From positions 2,531,920-2,595,919 of the forward strand of contig NZ_KZ119600.1 in assembly GCF_002153425.1 (NCBI RefSeq): DNA of 64,000 nt. Direction: 5' to 3'. The notes beneath the pieces were generated by a model, which was not told where the DNA came from, did no database searches, and saw nothing but the letters and a program-made list of their open reading frames with translations. The position numbers and the translations under genes were made by a program. Of this stretch, positions 8,904-18,379 are shown piece after piece (within the stretch, counting starts at the first letter, position 1; every line of letters begins with the position of its first letter). This DNA is from Litchfieldia alkalitelluris (GTDB lineage Bacteria > Bacillota > Bacilli > Bacillales > Salisediminibacteriaceae).

Positions 8904-10220
8904 TTATCCAACCTCAACTGCTTTAGAAGGGGTTTCACGCCCTTTAGACTCTACTGTGTTTTTGGTTGACCATAATTTTTTCTGAAACAAAATTCCAATG
9001 CATCCAATAGCAACAACTACAAGACCTATTAATTTAAAGACTGTAAATACGTTCACCCACTGTACTAGGGCTCCTCCTAATATTGGTGCACTTAGTAGAA
9101 TGAAGCCTGAGAGTGAATTATACATCCCAGACATTTGTCCAACCTTCCCTTCCGGACTCTCTTTCTGTAAGATATAGCTATGAATGACGCTAAATATCCC
9201 CACACCAACACCAACTAGAAGAGAAGCGCTAATAGGCCATACCACTGGTGCCCCTGTTGCCATCATTCCATTTAATGTAAACCCTATACCAATGAACAGA
9301 ACAGAACCTCCCAAATACCAACCGTAGCTCTTTACTTCCTTCATTTTATTTAGAAAGAAAATAATAAGAACAGCACCAATTCCTGTTGAAGACATGGCCC
9401 AACCTAGAATGGACGGTTGGCTTGGATATACTTCCCGAAATAATACGGCATATTGTACATCAACTAATTGGATAGCTGTAAAAGCTAGTAATGTGAAGAG
9501 AAAACTTGAAAGTAATATTTTCTTCTGAAACAATAATTGCCAGCCTTCCCGCCATGTTTTCCAAATAGAATCGGAGGTGTTCTCTCCTTCCTCTTCCAGT
9601 GAAACAGTACTGTCGTCCACATGACGAACGGTCATTAATAATACTACTGAAATTAGAAGTGCGCTGACATAAACTAGGAAACTTATTTTAGGGGAAAAAG
9701 CAGCTGCTAAGGAGGCACCAAGGAATGGGCCAATAATCTTCGAAAGTTGATTTACCGTGCCATTTAACGTCACTGCTTTCATGATTAAATCTGGTGCTAC
9801 GATCTTTTGAATGATTGCCTGCTGTGCTGGAAAATGAACAATTGTACATGTGGACCTTAATAAAAGAACTATTAAAGCGAACCAAGGAGTCCCTACAAAG
9901 AACAACATTAATGTAAAAATTGCTGTAAGGAGATCTGCACATAGCATGATTTTTACTTTATTATACCTATCTACATATATACCTGCTATCTGGCTAAATA
10001 GAGCATGAGGGAATGCATACACGACTGGAACCAAGGCGATAACCCATGGTTCAACTTGCCAAACATAACTAAATAATAGGATAACAGCCATCATGTCAAA
10101 AAAACGACCAAATGTTGAAATCCCATATGAGGCAAACAGTTTTACAAAAGTTATATTCTTCCAAATACTACTGTTTTCGATCGTGGCATTTCTAAAATTA
10201 TCTTGTGGATTCACATTCAT
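8904..10220 (-). CDS. MFS exporter, DHA3 (macrolide-efflux-like) type
   Basis: About 438 residues with roughly 12 membrane segments. The N-terminal half has the MFS motif region DRYNKVKIM after the second segment. The MefA/DHA3-like layout (FQ/FW...FGTPWFALIVLLLRS, then HFPAQQAIIQKIV) points to a proton-driven drug or metabolite exporter. The ATG at 10220 lies just after GTAAGGTG. The gene follows a winged-helix/TPR-like regulator on the same strand with a 53-base gap, so that regulator may control it. The substrate cannot be read from the sequence. Confidence 0.8.
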   Translation of the reverse strand: MNVNPQDNFRNATIENSSIWKNITFVKLFASYGISTFGRFFDMMAVILLFSYVWQVEPWVIALVPVVYAFPHALFSQIAGIYVDRYNKVKIMLCADLLTAIFTLMLFFVGTPWFALIVLLLRSTCTIVHFPAQQAIIQKIVAPDLIMKAVTLNGTVNQLSKIIGPFLGASLAAAFSPKISFLVYVSALLISVVLLMTVRHVDDSTVSLEEEGENTSDSIWKTWREGWQLLFQKKILLSSFLFTLLAFTAIQLVDVQYAVLFREVYPSQPSILGWAMSSTGIGAVLIIFFLNKMKEVKSYGWYLGGSVLFIGIGFTLNGMMATGAPVVWPISASLLVGVGVGIFSVIHSYILQKESPEGKVGQMSGMYNSLSGFILLSAPILGGALVQWVNVFTVFKLIGLVVVAIGCIGILFQKKLWSTKNTVESKGRETPSKAVEVG

Positions 10221-10273
10221 CACCTTACCTTATTGTTTTGATAAAAGTATAGGTGATGAATGTCAGAGCAATA

Positions 10274-11401
10274 TCAGAGGAAGTTCTGAATATGTTCCAT
10301 AATCTTTCTTTTTAATTTAAGGAGATTCGTTTGTTTATAATAGTACTTTTTTTCTTTATCATAGAAAGCAGCGATATTTTTATCCGCTTTAGCTTTTGGC
10401 AATAACGTATCAAGAATGCTATAAATAAATAAAAAGTAATAAGAATGACCAGAATCATTGATGATTGATCTACCGTTTTCTATCCACTCTTTCGCCTGCT
10501 CCGTATCCCCAGTGGCCATAATCAATAACCCTTTGATCACATGAAGGGCGCCTAACTCTCGCTGGTACGGGAGGTCTTTAAGAAGAATTTCAAGCATATC
10601 AATTTCTGCTTCCGCCTTCTCCATTTCATTATTATAAAAATGGACGATACTCTTCATTATTTTAAGCAAGGGATAAAAACCATGTTTTTCATCAGATCTA
10701 ATATACGCTAGTCCTTTTTTAACCATTTTCATCGCTTCGGCTGGCTTGTCTATTTTCAAATACAGCATAGGAAGACCACCGTACTGGACATCCATTTCCT
10801 CTTTTTCCACTAAAACTTTGCTCTTGACCACTTTCTCATATGTAGAAATAACTTTTTTGGGGTCCTGCTCAACTTGAGCATACAAGTAAAGTGGAATAAA
10901 TTTGTTATCATGTGAACTGATACTATTTAATAAATGCTCAAACTCACTCTGTAGCAAATGAAGGGTAGCTTGATGATCAGCTTTAAGGGAAAAACCAAGT
11001 TCTTTATTTGTTAATAATGCTTTTAGTGCTTTCCCATGACCATATTTGTAATACATATTAAATAGCTGATTTGCCTGATTTGATAATTCTTCAGGAATAG
11101 GTAATGCTGCCTCTATTTGGGGCTCCTCTTGTACTTCAAGGAGATAACCATAGCCTTTTACTGTTTTAATAGTCATTGTATGAGTAAAAGGGGAAAGTTT
11201 TTTTCGTAAACGATAGACATGATCGTCTACTGTCCTGTCTGTCGGTTCTTCCATTGACCAGACAGCATTCAATAATTCCTCCCTAGAAAATACTCGACCT
11301 TTATTTTTATATAAATAGGAAAGTAGTAAGTATTCCTTCCTAAGCAGTTTTACCTTTTCTTCTCCATCTGTAACGGAATAGTCTTCTAAAGAGAATAACA
11401 T
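10274..11401 (-). CDS. Transcriptional regulator: OmpR-type winged helix plus TPR-like repeats
   Basis: About 375 residues. The N-terminal 95 residues form a Trans_reg_C winged helix (KEYLLLSYLYKNKGRVFSREELLNA..., DDHVYRLRKKL, KTVKGYGYLL). There is no receiver domain. The rest is helical with TPR-like pairs, similar to AfsR/SARP-type regulators, where the repeats bind partners or signals. The ATG at 11401 follows GGAGGGG at 6 bases; an upstream in-frame ATG at 11419 is less likely. It probably controls the adjacent exporter; this is inference from position. Confidence 0.78.
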   Translation of the reverse strand: MLFSLEDYSVTDGEEKVKLLRKEYLLLSYLYKNKGRVFSREELLNAVWSMEEPTDRTVDDHVYRLRKKLSPFTHTMTIKTVKGYGYLLEVQEEPQIEAALPIPEELSNQANQLFNMYYKYGHGKALKALLTNKELGFSLKADHQATLHLLQSEFEHLLNSISSHDNKFIPLYLYAQVEQDPKKVISTYEKVVKSKVLVEKEEMDVQYGGLPMLYLKIDKPAEAMKMVKKGLAYIRSDEKHGFYPLLKIMKSIVHFYNNEMEKAEAEIDMLEILLKDLPYQRELGALHVIKGLLIMATGDTEQAKEWIENGRSIINDSGHSYYFLFIYSILDTLLPKAKADKNIAAFYDKEKKYYYKQTNLLKLKRKIMEHIQNFL

Positions 11402-11580
11402 TGCCGTCCCCTCCATCATTAGAACATTCTATCATCTTAATTATAATAGCAACGGCGCTTATTTCCACATGGTTAGAGTTTAAATTATGAGGAAAAATAG
11501 AAATAACAGGATTGACATTAGGATGTAAAAAATGTTTGGAATTTAATTTTAGTAATTCTTCTTTTTTAGGGTGTGAAAGT

Positions 11581-11715
11581 ATGGACGAGTCTATATTAAG
11601 TGAAAATGAGTTGATAGCTAAAAACCATTTGGAAGAAAAAGGGTGTGAGATTGTCTCAAATATGGGCGAATCATCATGGCTTCTGGAACTTGAATTTTTT
11701 GCACCAAAGAGGTAA
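11581..11715 (+). CDS. Possible small protein, 44 residues
   Basis: Begins MDESILSENELIAKN; acidic N-terminus, then a hydrophobic SSWLLELEFF end. AGGGTG lies 7 bases before the ATG, a weak site. No family recognised. It could be non-coding spacer. Confidence 0.3.
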   Translation: MDESILSENELIAKNHLEEKGCEIVSNMGESSWLLELEFFAPKR

Positions 11716-11858
11716 TTATTTCATACCGACATTCCTTTTGTGTGCGGCTTAATACTAGGCACTTTTGAAAATTAGTTTAGTGTTCAAGTAAGTGTATTTT
11801 TTGTTAACATATACTAATGATATAATGAACTATTAAATTAGAATTATTTGGAGGAACT

Positions 11859-12353
11859 ATGCTTACATTTGATCAAAAACTTGCAATTATCGAGTCTTTC
11901 CCAGAATTAGAACGCCGCGATGTATCGCTAAATCGTGTTAATTTTCATTATGTGAGAGGCGACAGTGATAAAAAAAATGTCGTATACCATTTGCATCCAA
12001 ACGGAAATGGGTTTGTTTATGCTGCAAAACTTAAAGTGCCTAAAAAAGATCCTAAAGGGATGGTTAATATCCGTGATTTTTCAGAAGAAGAATTACGTTC
12101 GATCATTGAAAGTTCAATTAACTCACTACAATCAAACGAAGTTAGTGAAGTAGTGGAAACTCGTCAGGATATTGATGAAATATGGATGGACAAAGAAGGA
12201 CATAAGCTTACTATTATTATTGAAGATGACATGTGGAACGTCTATGCAGGTGAACTTCTAGACGGAACGTTTCTATCGTATAATGAAGCGAAGCAATATT
12301 TACTTGAAGAAGGATTTAAGCCGAAGCGGAAGTTTGATAAAAAAATGAATTAA
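11859..12353 (+). CDS. Conserved hypothetical protein, 164 residues
   Basis: Soluble protein with an apparent two-part layout: residues 1-80 (MLTFDQKLAIIESFPEL..., with YVRGDSDKKNVVYHLHPNG) and 105-160 (beta-rich, KLTIIIEDDMWNVYAG...). A GGAGGAACT site precedes the ATG. I do not recognise the family beyond its Bacillaceae appearance. The gene is alone on the plus strand, with a terminator about 125 bases downstream. Confidence 0.7.
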   Translation: MLTFDQKLAIIESFPELERRDVSLNRVNFHYVRGDSDKKNVVYHLHPNGNGFVYAAKLKVPKKDPKGMVNIRDFSEEELRSIIESSINSLQSNEVSEVVETRQDIDEIWMDKEGHKLTIIIEDDMWNVYAGELLDGTFLSYNEAKQYLLEEGFKPKRKFDKKMN

Positions 12354-12478
12354 TCAATATTATTTACAAAAAAGAGAGCGCCTGCAATGTGACCATCTCT
12401 TCCGCCCTTACTCATTTATTAGAATGACTATATTAAACTAACGAAGACTTTTACTTAAATCATTATATACACACTTTT

Positions 12479-12506
12479 AAAGGGACGACAGCTTCGTCCC
12501 TTTTTT
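12479..12506 (+). terminator. Intrinsic terminator
   Basis: Stem AAAGGGACGA with TCGTCCCTTT around a 5-base loop, followed by a T run on the plus strand. It serves the gene at 11859-12353. Confidence 0.75.
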
Positions 12507-12540
12507 CATTCAATCTAGTTTATTTATGCGACTAAAACAG

Positions 12541-13500
12541 TTAAGATGTTTGTTCCTTGACTGACGAATTTCCACTGTTCAATTTATCCGACTTAAGTTT
12601 TCCCAAACGTCCCTTCTTCGCTCGAGTTCCAACTGTCACACCTGTCAGTACAAGAATGGCTCCTAGGATATGGATCGGCAACAGTGGTTCACCTAATAAA
12701 ACGATAGCCAAGATGACCGCAGATAATGGCATGAAGTTAATAAAAATCGATGCTTTCCCTGCTCCGATCATTTTGATTCCTTGGTAGTACATGATAAAGC
12801 TGACCACGGAAACGATTACGCTCATATGTAAGATGGATCCCCATGTTAATGCACTTGCTGACGTCACCTGTTCCCATGTTAGGTCCATGACAGCAAAGGG
12901 CATAAGCATTAGAGTGCCAAACACAACAGCATAAGTTGTGCTTACTAAGGAACTGAAGGTTTGTAGAACAACTTTGCCTATGACGCTATATAATGCCCAA
13001 CAAATTAATGCAATAAATAACACGAAGTCTATTGGTTCAAAACCAGTTCGAACGACTCCCATGAAGTTCCCTTCCGTAATAATAACTGCTGCTCCACTTA
13101 AAGCTAATGCAAGACCAATTATATTTCTTCTCGTGATTTTTTCCTTTAAAAATAGGGCGGACATTACAATGATAAGTACCGGATTAGATGCAATAAATAA
13201 AGAACTCTTTACAATAGGTGCTTCTCGTGCTGCGATAAAGAAGCAGATATTGTACAGTGCAATACCCGTGAGTCCCAGTAATGCAAAACGTAACCAATCT
13301 TTTCCACTAGGACGTGGGCGGTCCTTCTCTCTTATCCACATCAGAGGTAGGAGAATGATCGCTGCGAAGAAAAATCGAAAGAATGCTACCGTAATAGGTG
13401 AAAAATCTTGTGTTGCATAATTTCCTGCAATAAAAGCGCTTCCCCAGCTACTTGTTGCAAGGGCGAGCATAACATAGACGAGCCATGGATACTTTGACAA
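12541..13500 (-). CDS. EamA/DMT-family transporter
   Basis: 319 residues with ten predicted membrane segments in two EamA repeats. Visible signatures are SSWGSAFIAG in segment 1, FFRFFFAA in segment 2 and the repeat-end EKITRRNIIGLALALSGA. The C-terminal 30 residues are hydrophilic and basic. Drug/metabolite transporters of this type export amino acids or small metabolites; the substrate is unknown. The gene is monocistronic. Confidence 0.85.
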   Translation of the reverse strand: MSKYPWLVYVMLALATSSWGSAFIAGNYATQDFSPITVAFFRFFFAAIILLPLMWIREKDRPRPSGKDWLRFALLGLTGIALYNICFFIAAREAPIVKSSLFIASNPVLIIVMSALFLKEKITRRNIIGLALALSGAAVIITEGNFMGVVRTGFEPIDFVLFIALICWALYSVIGKVVLQTFSSLVSTTYAVVFGTLMLMPFAVMDLTWEQVTSASALTWGSILHMSVIVSVVSFIMYYQGIKMIGAGKASIFINFMPLSAVILAIVLLGEPLLPIHILGAILVLTGVTVGTRAKKGRLGKLKSDKLNSGNSSVKEQTS

Positions 13501-13684
13501 TTTTGTCCCACCGACCTTTGCATTTTGTTTCTTATTGTTTCGTTATACGAAATAATACACGATTAGGCCGGAATTTACTAGTATTTTTTATTGAAATGGA
13601 GGACTCATTACACTCGGTACTTGGTTCAGTCTCAATTCTAAGGAAATACAAGACTCATATAAGTGCGAAAACTTGTTTCAGTCT

Positions 13685-13725
13685 CAAAAAGGGTACCATC
13701 AAAAGTTATACTTGTTGATGGTACC
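13685..13725 (-). terminator. Intrinsic terminator after the spore hydrolase gene
   Basis: 11-bp arms GGTACCATCAA and TTGATGGTACC (13692-13702, 13715-13725); on the minus strand a T run follows. It lies 33 bases past the stop at 13758. Confidence 0.75.
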
Positions 13726-13757
13726 ATTCCTGTCTAACTATTTAGTTCATTTTTTCA

Positions 13758-15044
13758 TTAAAACTTTCTGATATCAAACTGGTCGTTTAATAAGAGCCAA
13801 TTTTGAGTAAATGGTAAGCCTAGTTTCCAGTAGCTAATCCCCCTTAAACCCAGTTCTTTAATCAAATCAAATTTAGCCTGAATACTTCTAGCATCTTCAA
13901 ACCAGACGACATGCTCTGCACCTGCATCATCAACATACTCGAAGAACGGTGCCTGCGACTCTGAATCGTATTGTATCGGTACATTTTGTTGGAACGCTAA
14001 CTCTACTGCGCGATTAGGGCTCAACGCTTTTGCATAGTCCCCACCAGGTTCGAATGGAAGAGTCCAGTCATATCCATATAAATTTTGCCCCATCATAATT
14101 TTTTCCCCTGGCATTTCTGTAAGGGCGTACTCAATGACTTCCCTCACTGGACCTATCGGCGAAACTGCCATCGGAGGCCCTCCACTATATCCCCACTCAT
14201 ATGTCATTAAAACAACGAAATCAACAATTTCTCCATGTGCACGATAATCATGAGCTTCATACCACTGACCAGGCTGATCAGCACTCGTTTTCGGTGCAAG
14301 GGCTGTTGATATCAACAATCCTTCTGCTTTTAACCTGTCTGCCGCTTTTCGCAAAAATTGATTATACGGCTCTTTATCTTCTACTCTTAAATATTCAAAG
14401 TCAAAGTGTACATCACGGTAACCAACCTCATTGGTAATTCGTACGATTTCATTAAGCAACGTATCTTGAGCTGCCTCATTGTTTAAAACAGCAGCCCCTA
14501 CTTCTTCACTAAAGGCACCTTCTTCTAAATTTGTAATTGTCATCATCAAACCTGCGTTGTTTGCTTCAGCAATTTCCGCAAAAGCGTTCAATGGCGGTGC
14601 GGACATTGTCCCATCTCGATTCAATTGATAACTGAAAGGAGCGAGATATGTTAAGTATGGCGCCCTTGCACGTGCGGAAGCATCTAACGCTTCTGAGACT
14701 GTTCCTCCAATGGGCTCGACATAGGCGTTAGACTCTAACGTTGTTTTTGGCCGCTGAGGAATGTAGAGCCTAGTCCCTACCTGGAGAGGTGCTTCCAAAG
14801 CAATTTGATTAACGCGTGCCAATTCTTGAGCGGGAACACCAAGCCGTTGACCAATACTATATATGCTGTCCCCTTCCCTTACCCAATAAAAGGAGCCAAC
14901 GATTGGAATCACCAAACTCTGTCCGACAGAAACACGACTGGCATCTGGCAATTCATTAGCCTGAACAATCTCATCTGCAGTTGTCGAATAGGCTTGTGCG
15001 ATTCCAAATATTGTCTGACCTTCTTGAACCACATGTATTTGCAT
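13758..15044 (-). CDS. sleL: LysM-GH18 spore cortex-lytic enzyme (SleL/YaaH type)
   Basis: 428 residues. Two LysM domains lie at about 2-48 (IHVVQEGQTIFGIAQAYSTT) and 52-97 (YWVREGDSIYSIGQRL). A glycoside hydrolase 18 domain follows; its catalytic motif reads FDFEY (Glu as proton donor) near 220. SleL/YaaH proteins are spore-bound N-acetylglucosaminidases that degrade cortex muropeptides during germination. There is no signal peptide, as usual for this group, which is deposited from the mother cell. A paralogue such as YdhD cannot be excluded. The gene is monocistronic. Confidence 0.85.
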   Translation of the reverse strand: MQIHVVQEGQTIFGIAQAYSTTADEIVQANELPDASRVSVGQSLVIPIVGSFYWVREGDSIYSIGQRLGVPAQELARVNQIALEAPLQVGTRLYIPQRPKTTLESNAYVEPIGGTVSEALDASARARAPYLTYLAPFSYQLNRDGTMSAPPLNAFAEIAEANNAGLMMTITNLEEGAFSEEVGAAVLNNEAAQDTLLNEIVRITNEVGYRDVHFDFEYLRVEDKEPYNQFLRKAADRLKAEGLLISTALAPKTSADQPGQWYEAHDYRAHGEIVDFVVLMTYEWGYSGGPPMAVSPIGPVREVIEYALTEMPGEKIMMGQNLYGYDWTLPFEPGGDYAKALSPNRAVELAFQQNVPIQYDSESQAPFFEYVDDAGAEHVVWFEDARSIQAKFDLIKELGLRGISYWKLGLPFTQNWLLLNDQFDIRKF

Positions 15045-15212
15045 AATTCCACCCCTTATACGGATTCATCGTTGTATCTTACTCATTGGGGGAATGTCCC
15101 GTGAATACAGTGGGGTAATTTTTCCACATTGATTTAAACCTATTGCATGTACACCTTTCTCAATATTGTTGTATAATCAATATTGTTACTATTTTAAAGG
15201 AGTTTTTTAAAT

Positions 15213-15878
15213 ATGCTTCGTAAAACGCTTGTATTATTAGGTGCAGTTGGAATCGTACTTTTCTTATTTTTTTACCATGAATCCCTTCTTCAGTGGGTTC
15301 AGAGTACAGAAAACGATTATGTCGTTTTGACAACTATCATCGCTACCCTAATGTCATTATTTCCCGTTATTCCATATCCTTTAGTCGGTGGAGTGGTTGG
15401 TGCAGCATATGGACCAGTGCTAGGAGCATTCGTTATCTGGATGGGGTCCACATTCGCTTCAATTATCTTCTTTTCCATGGTACGATACGGAGGTTTTCAT
15501 AAACTCGGTTCAAAGATTTTATTAAAGTATGCAGCGACAAAAAAAGTAACACTGTTATTTGAACGTAATGCATTCTTATCCATTACAATCTTAAGAATGA
15601 TTCCAGTCATTCCATCGATCTTAATAAATGCTTACGCAGCCTTAAGTCGTGTTTCATTTCTATCCTACGCAGTTGCGTCTGGATTGGGTAAAATACCTGC
15701 TATGACACTCTTTGCACTAGTTGGACACACGATCGTGACAAATCCAATAGAAATCGTTTATATGATTGTCATTTACGGAATTTTTCTAGCCATCATTTAC
15801 ACAGGCTACAGATTATGGACGAAAAATATCGAAGCGAAAACAGTCATAAACAAAGAAAAGCATCCATCACAAGTGTGA
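15213..15878 (+). CDS. DedA/VTT-family membrane protein (TVP38/TMEM64 type)
   Basis: 221 residues with about five hydrophobic segments. It carries the VTT signature: a glycine-rich VGGVVGAAYGPVLGAFVIWMG and, later, LRMIPVIPSILINAYAALSRVS. Such proteins are thought to move or scramble lipids such as undecaprenyl phosphate (DedA branch); the role here is unproven. AAAGGAGT lies 9 bases upstream of the ATG. Single gene ending in a terminator that overlaps its stop. Confidence 0.82.
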   Translation: MLRKTLVLLGAVGIVLFLFFYHESLLQWVQSTENDYVVLTTIIATLMSLFPVIPYPLVGGVVGAAYGPVLGAFVIWMGSTFASIIFFSMVRYGGFHKLGSKILLKYAATKKVTLLFERNAFLSITILRMIPVIPSILINAYAALSRVSFLSYAVASGLGKIPAMTLFALVGHTIVTNPIEIVYMIVIYGIFLAIIYTGYRLWTKNIEAKTVINKEKHPSQV

Positions 15879-15895
15879 TTGGACGCTTGCTTTTT
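15860..15895 (+). terminator. Terminator overlapping the stop of the VTT-family gene
   Basis: GCATCC...TCACAAGTGTGA...GGACGC hairpin with one bulge and one mismatch, followed by CTTTTT. Confidence 0.5.
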
Positions 15896-15903
15896 AACCA
15901 GCT

Positions 15904-16383
15904 TTACTTTGTTACCGCACGGACGAAACGGTAGAAAAGAACACCTAATAGTGCACCAGTTGTGTTCAAAATAATATCATCGATGTTAGCAACACGATTA
16001 GTGAAAACAAATTGATTCACTTCAATCATAAATGAAAAAACCATTCCTAAAAACACTACTGGCATAATTCTAACCGCTTTGTTGGATTTTTTAAAGTATT
16101 CAACGGTAAGCGGTAATAGTATGCCAAAGGGAATAAACATGATGATATTTCCGTAGATGATTGTAAAAATCATTTGCGGGCTTCCATACTGGTGAATTGT
16201 CCTTATACTGAGCAGTGGATCTAAATTATAATTTCGTCCACCTGGTCCCATTTCTCCTAGTGAAGCACCGTAATTCCAGGCAAAGAAAGTAACATAAATA
16301 ACCATTGACAGATAAATAAATAGAAGCAGTGGCGCTAATGGATACCTTACCTTCTCTTTACTTTTTTTCTCTTTATTCCCCAA
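15904..16383 (-). CDS. VanZ-family membrane protein
   Basis: About 159 residues with four hydrophobic segments and the VanZ features GNIIMFIPFG and NxxDIILNTTGALLG near the end. VanZ homologues are linked to teicoplanin resistance but most have unknown roles. I chose the TTG at 16383, after CGGGGTGTC, because the open frame further upstream runs through the sspN terminator (16488-16511) and so is not coding. No ATG lies in a suitable place. Confidence 0.72.
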   Translation of the reverse strand: MGNKEKKSKEKVRYPLAPLLLFIYLSMVIYVTFFAWNYGASLGEMGPGGRNYNLDPLLSIRTIHQYGSPQMIFTIIYGNIIMFIPFGILLPLTVEYFKKSNKAVRIMPVVFLGMVFSFMIEVNQFVFTNRVANIDDIILNTTGALLGVLFYRFVRAVTK

Positions 16384-16487
16384 CGTTCTGACACCCCGAA
16401 TCTCCTTAATATAAGATAGTTTTATTATCGTACGTATGATGGAATTTGACAAGCTATAGTTAACAATTAATGATTGCAAAAATAAAA

Positions 16488-16511
16488 TGGGTGTCCGTAT
16501 AGAGACACCCA
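16488..16511 (-). terminator. sspN terminator
   Basis: 8-bp perfect stem TGGGTGTC / GACACCCA followed on the minus strand by TTTTATTTTT, 19 bases past the sspN stop. Confidence 0.75.
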
Positions 16512-16529
16512 TTCCCAACGCATTTATCA

Positions 16530-16679
16530 TTAATGATTTTTACCTTTTGTGGGAACGTAATCTGGATTTTCATTCCCCTTCATGTTCATCTTTTTACCTT
16601 TGTTTGAATCACTCTTACGTGGTTGTGTACCAAGTTTATTTGGACGAAACTGCTGAAAATCTTTAAAGTCGGAAGCCAT
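16530..16679 (-). CDS. sspN: Small acid-soluble spore protein N
   Basis: 49 residues, very basic and hydrophilic. The sequence has QQFRPNKLGTQPR and, later, KKMNMKGNENPDYVP, which match the SspN family. It is a minor forespore protein made late in sporulation. A GGAAGGGGGG-type site precedes the ATG. In B. subtilis sspN lies near citB and tlp; here it is near both but separated by several kilobases. Confidence 0.85.
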   Translation of the reverse strand: MASDFKDFQQFRPNKLGTQPRKSDSNKGKKMNMKGNENPDYVPTKGKNH

Positions 16680-16745
16680 GCTTCTCCCCCCTTCCCTCTG
16701 TAGTTATAATATTTCCTGAGAGAAGGTAACTATTCTAGGAAAGAC

Positions 16746-16880
16746 TTAGGATGGCAACCTGCTTTGATGCTTTTTCTCAAGCTTTTTTTCGATTCGTTCC
16801 ATCTCTTGTGGATCTTGAAGTAAAGCTTGTTTATTTTCTTGAATTAATTCTTCAAAGCGCATTTTTTTCTTAGCCTTCAT
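16746..16880 (-). CDS. FbpB-family small basic protein
   Basis: 44 residues: MKAKKKMRFEELIQENK then QALLQDPQEMERIEKK and a basic tail. This is the pattern of the FbpB/FbpC family of Fur-regulated basic proteins, thought to help the sRNA FsrA during iron sparing. I see no clear Fur box. It lies 66 bases upstream of sspN on the same strand. Confidence 0.75.
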   Translation of the reverse strand: MKAKKKMRFEELIQENKQALLQDPQEMERIEKKLEKKHQSRLPS

Positions 16881-16956
16881 CAGCATTCACCTCATTGTTA
16901 TTTACTTTCCAGTATGAACCAAAGGTGAACCAATCTATACATGACTTATACAAATT

Positions 16957-17685
16957 TTATACAGATTGTCTTGTTTTCATTGGACTGATAAAGACTTTTT
17001 CCGTATCATCGACTGTCATTAAGAATACTTCCTTCGCATCATTATACCCATAATTACTCAATGTATTTTTCAACCAAGTTAAATCAGCAAATTTTCTTAG
17101 ATTAGCATGAATAATTCGTCCGTCCTGTATGACAACCTTAGGGTAACCTTTCGTATCAGGGTTTTGTCCCATATCTGTAGGCGTTAAAGCATCGAACTTC
17201 GACTTTTTAATTACACTGATTTGACCGTTAGATTCTAAGATGGCGTAATCAACTTCAGATAAATCAATTGCACTCTGTATACGCAAATCCATTAATAATG
17301 CTTCAACTGTAACTTTTGCTTTTCTCATTTCTTCATGCAGTATTTTTCCCTTTTCTACCAATATCAAAGGTTCATCTTCAATAACACGACGAAACCTTGG
17401 TAATTTAAGGGCGTAATAGGATAAAAATAAGTGAAGTCCCCCTATTAATGAAGCTGCAGCTAATGGCCCTCCGAGTTCTGTGCTTCCATCTGCCAATGGT
17501 TCCCCAACTACATCACCTATGATTACTCCGAAAAGGAAGTCGATGGGGCTCACTGCCATCATAGATCTTTGACCAAGAATTTTGATCAGTAAAAAGACAT
17601 AGACATAAACGATGACCGCACGTATCAGAAACCCATATATGGGTAATTCCTCTGCACCCGTCCAAAATTCAAACAATGTCTCCAC
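16957..17685 (-). CDS. DUF421 (YetF/YcaP-type) membrane protein
   Basis: 242 residues: three N-terminal membrane segments (to about 90), then a soluble domain with LILVEKGKILHEEMRKAKVTV and DLRIQSAIDLSEVDYAILE, the DUF421 signature. Spore-associated relatives exist in Bacillus. Function is unknown. Single gene. Confidence 0.85.
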   Translation of the reverse strand: METLFEFWTGAEELPIYGFLIRAVIVYVYVFLLIKILGQRSMMAVSPIDFLFGVIIGDVVGEPLADGSTELGGPLAAASLIGGLHLFLSYYALKLPRFRRVIEDEPLILVEKGKILHEEMRKAKVTVEALLMDLRIQSAIDLSEVDYAILESNGQISVIKKSKFDALTPTDMGQNPDTKGYPKVVIQDGRIIHANLRKFADLTWLKNTLSNYGYNDAKEVFLMTVDDTEKVFISPMKTRQSV

Positions 17686-17874
17686 CTACTTTAAGTATTC
17701 TTATTGCTGATAATCCCTTTGGTCAGAATGAATCGGTATTATCGTTACTCAAAATGTTGAGCATACTCGGATTTGAGAGGTTAGTCACAGATACTTGGTT
17801 TGTATTAGAGCTAACCTAGAACTCCGATATTATCAATGATTACTAACCTCTGTGCCAAAGGGATACTTTCTGTC

Positions 17875-18006
17875 TTATTTATTTCGCATCTTCTTTGCTT
17901 CATATTCTGCAAAAGTCTCTAATTCAGAAGCATGGTTCTCTTTTCCTTGCTTCTTTTTGTTTTCATTTCTTTGTGCATTTGCATTTCCTTTCTTCTGTCT
18001 ACCCAC
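17875..18006 (-). CDS. Small basic hydrophilic protein, possibly spore-associated
   Basis: 43 residues rich in Lys, Asn and Glu: GRQKKGNANAQRNENKK then ASELETFAEYEAKKM. I do not recognise the family. Size and composition resemble small spore proteins, and similar genes lie nearby, but this is only suggestive. The GTG at 18006 has AAAGG 9 bases upstream; an ATG six bases earlier is too close to it. Confidence 0.55.
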   Translation of the reverse strand: MGRQKKGNANAQRNENKKKQGKENHASELETFAEYEAKKMRNK

Positions 18007-18012
18007 GTTCAT

Positions 18013-18379
18013 CATCCTTTCAATAGCTGTTATTATCTCTGTTAGGTGACATTTCCATTGGTGTCCTTATATTTTGTGGTATACCCCTACTGGAAGTAGC
18101 GGGCAAAATCCGTGAACTTGCAGGTTGCTAATTGCTTTGTTAGTCACGGTTTGTCCGCTGAATGGTAGTGATATTAGAACTAATTTAGATTGTTCAACTA
18201 ACAGAGCTTTTTATTAAACCAATATTAGTATGTGTTGGTAACCCGTTTCTATGTAGGCTGGAAAAAAAGGAAAAAAGGTGGTCACGTGATGATGTTTTAT
18301 CTGACACAAGATGTTTCATTGATCGAAACTGTCGTGTTGCAAAGCTCGTTATGGGTAATTAAACTTGGTTTATTTGACC
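18013..18379. other. Gene-free spacer
   Basis: AT-rich stretch between a small gene and the 82-bp array. I see no open frame with a ribosome site, no hairpin of note and no RNA gene. Confidence 0.5.

Noticed and set aside
13485-13718. 77-residue plus-strand frame
   Set aside because: It ends inside a terminator and starts inside the EamA gene on the other strand; no ribosome site.
16384-16530. N-terminal extension of the VanZ protein
   Set aside because: It overlaps the sspN terminator and has no ribosome site.
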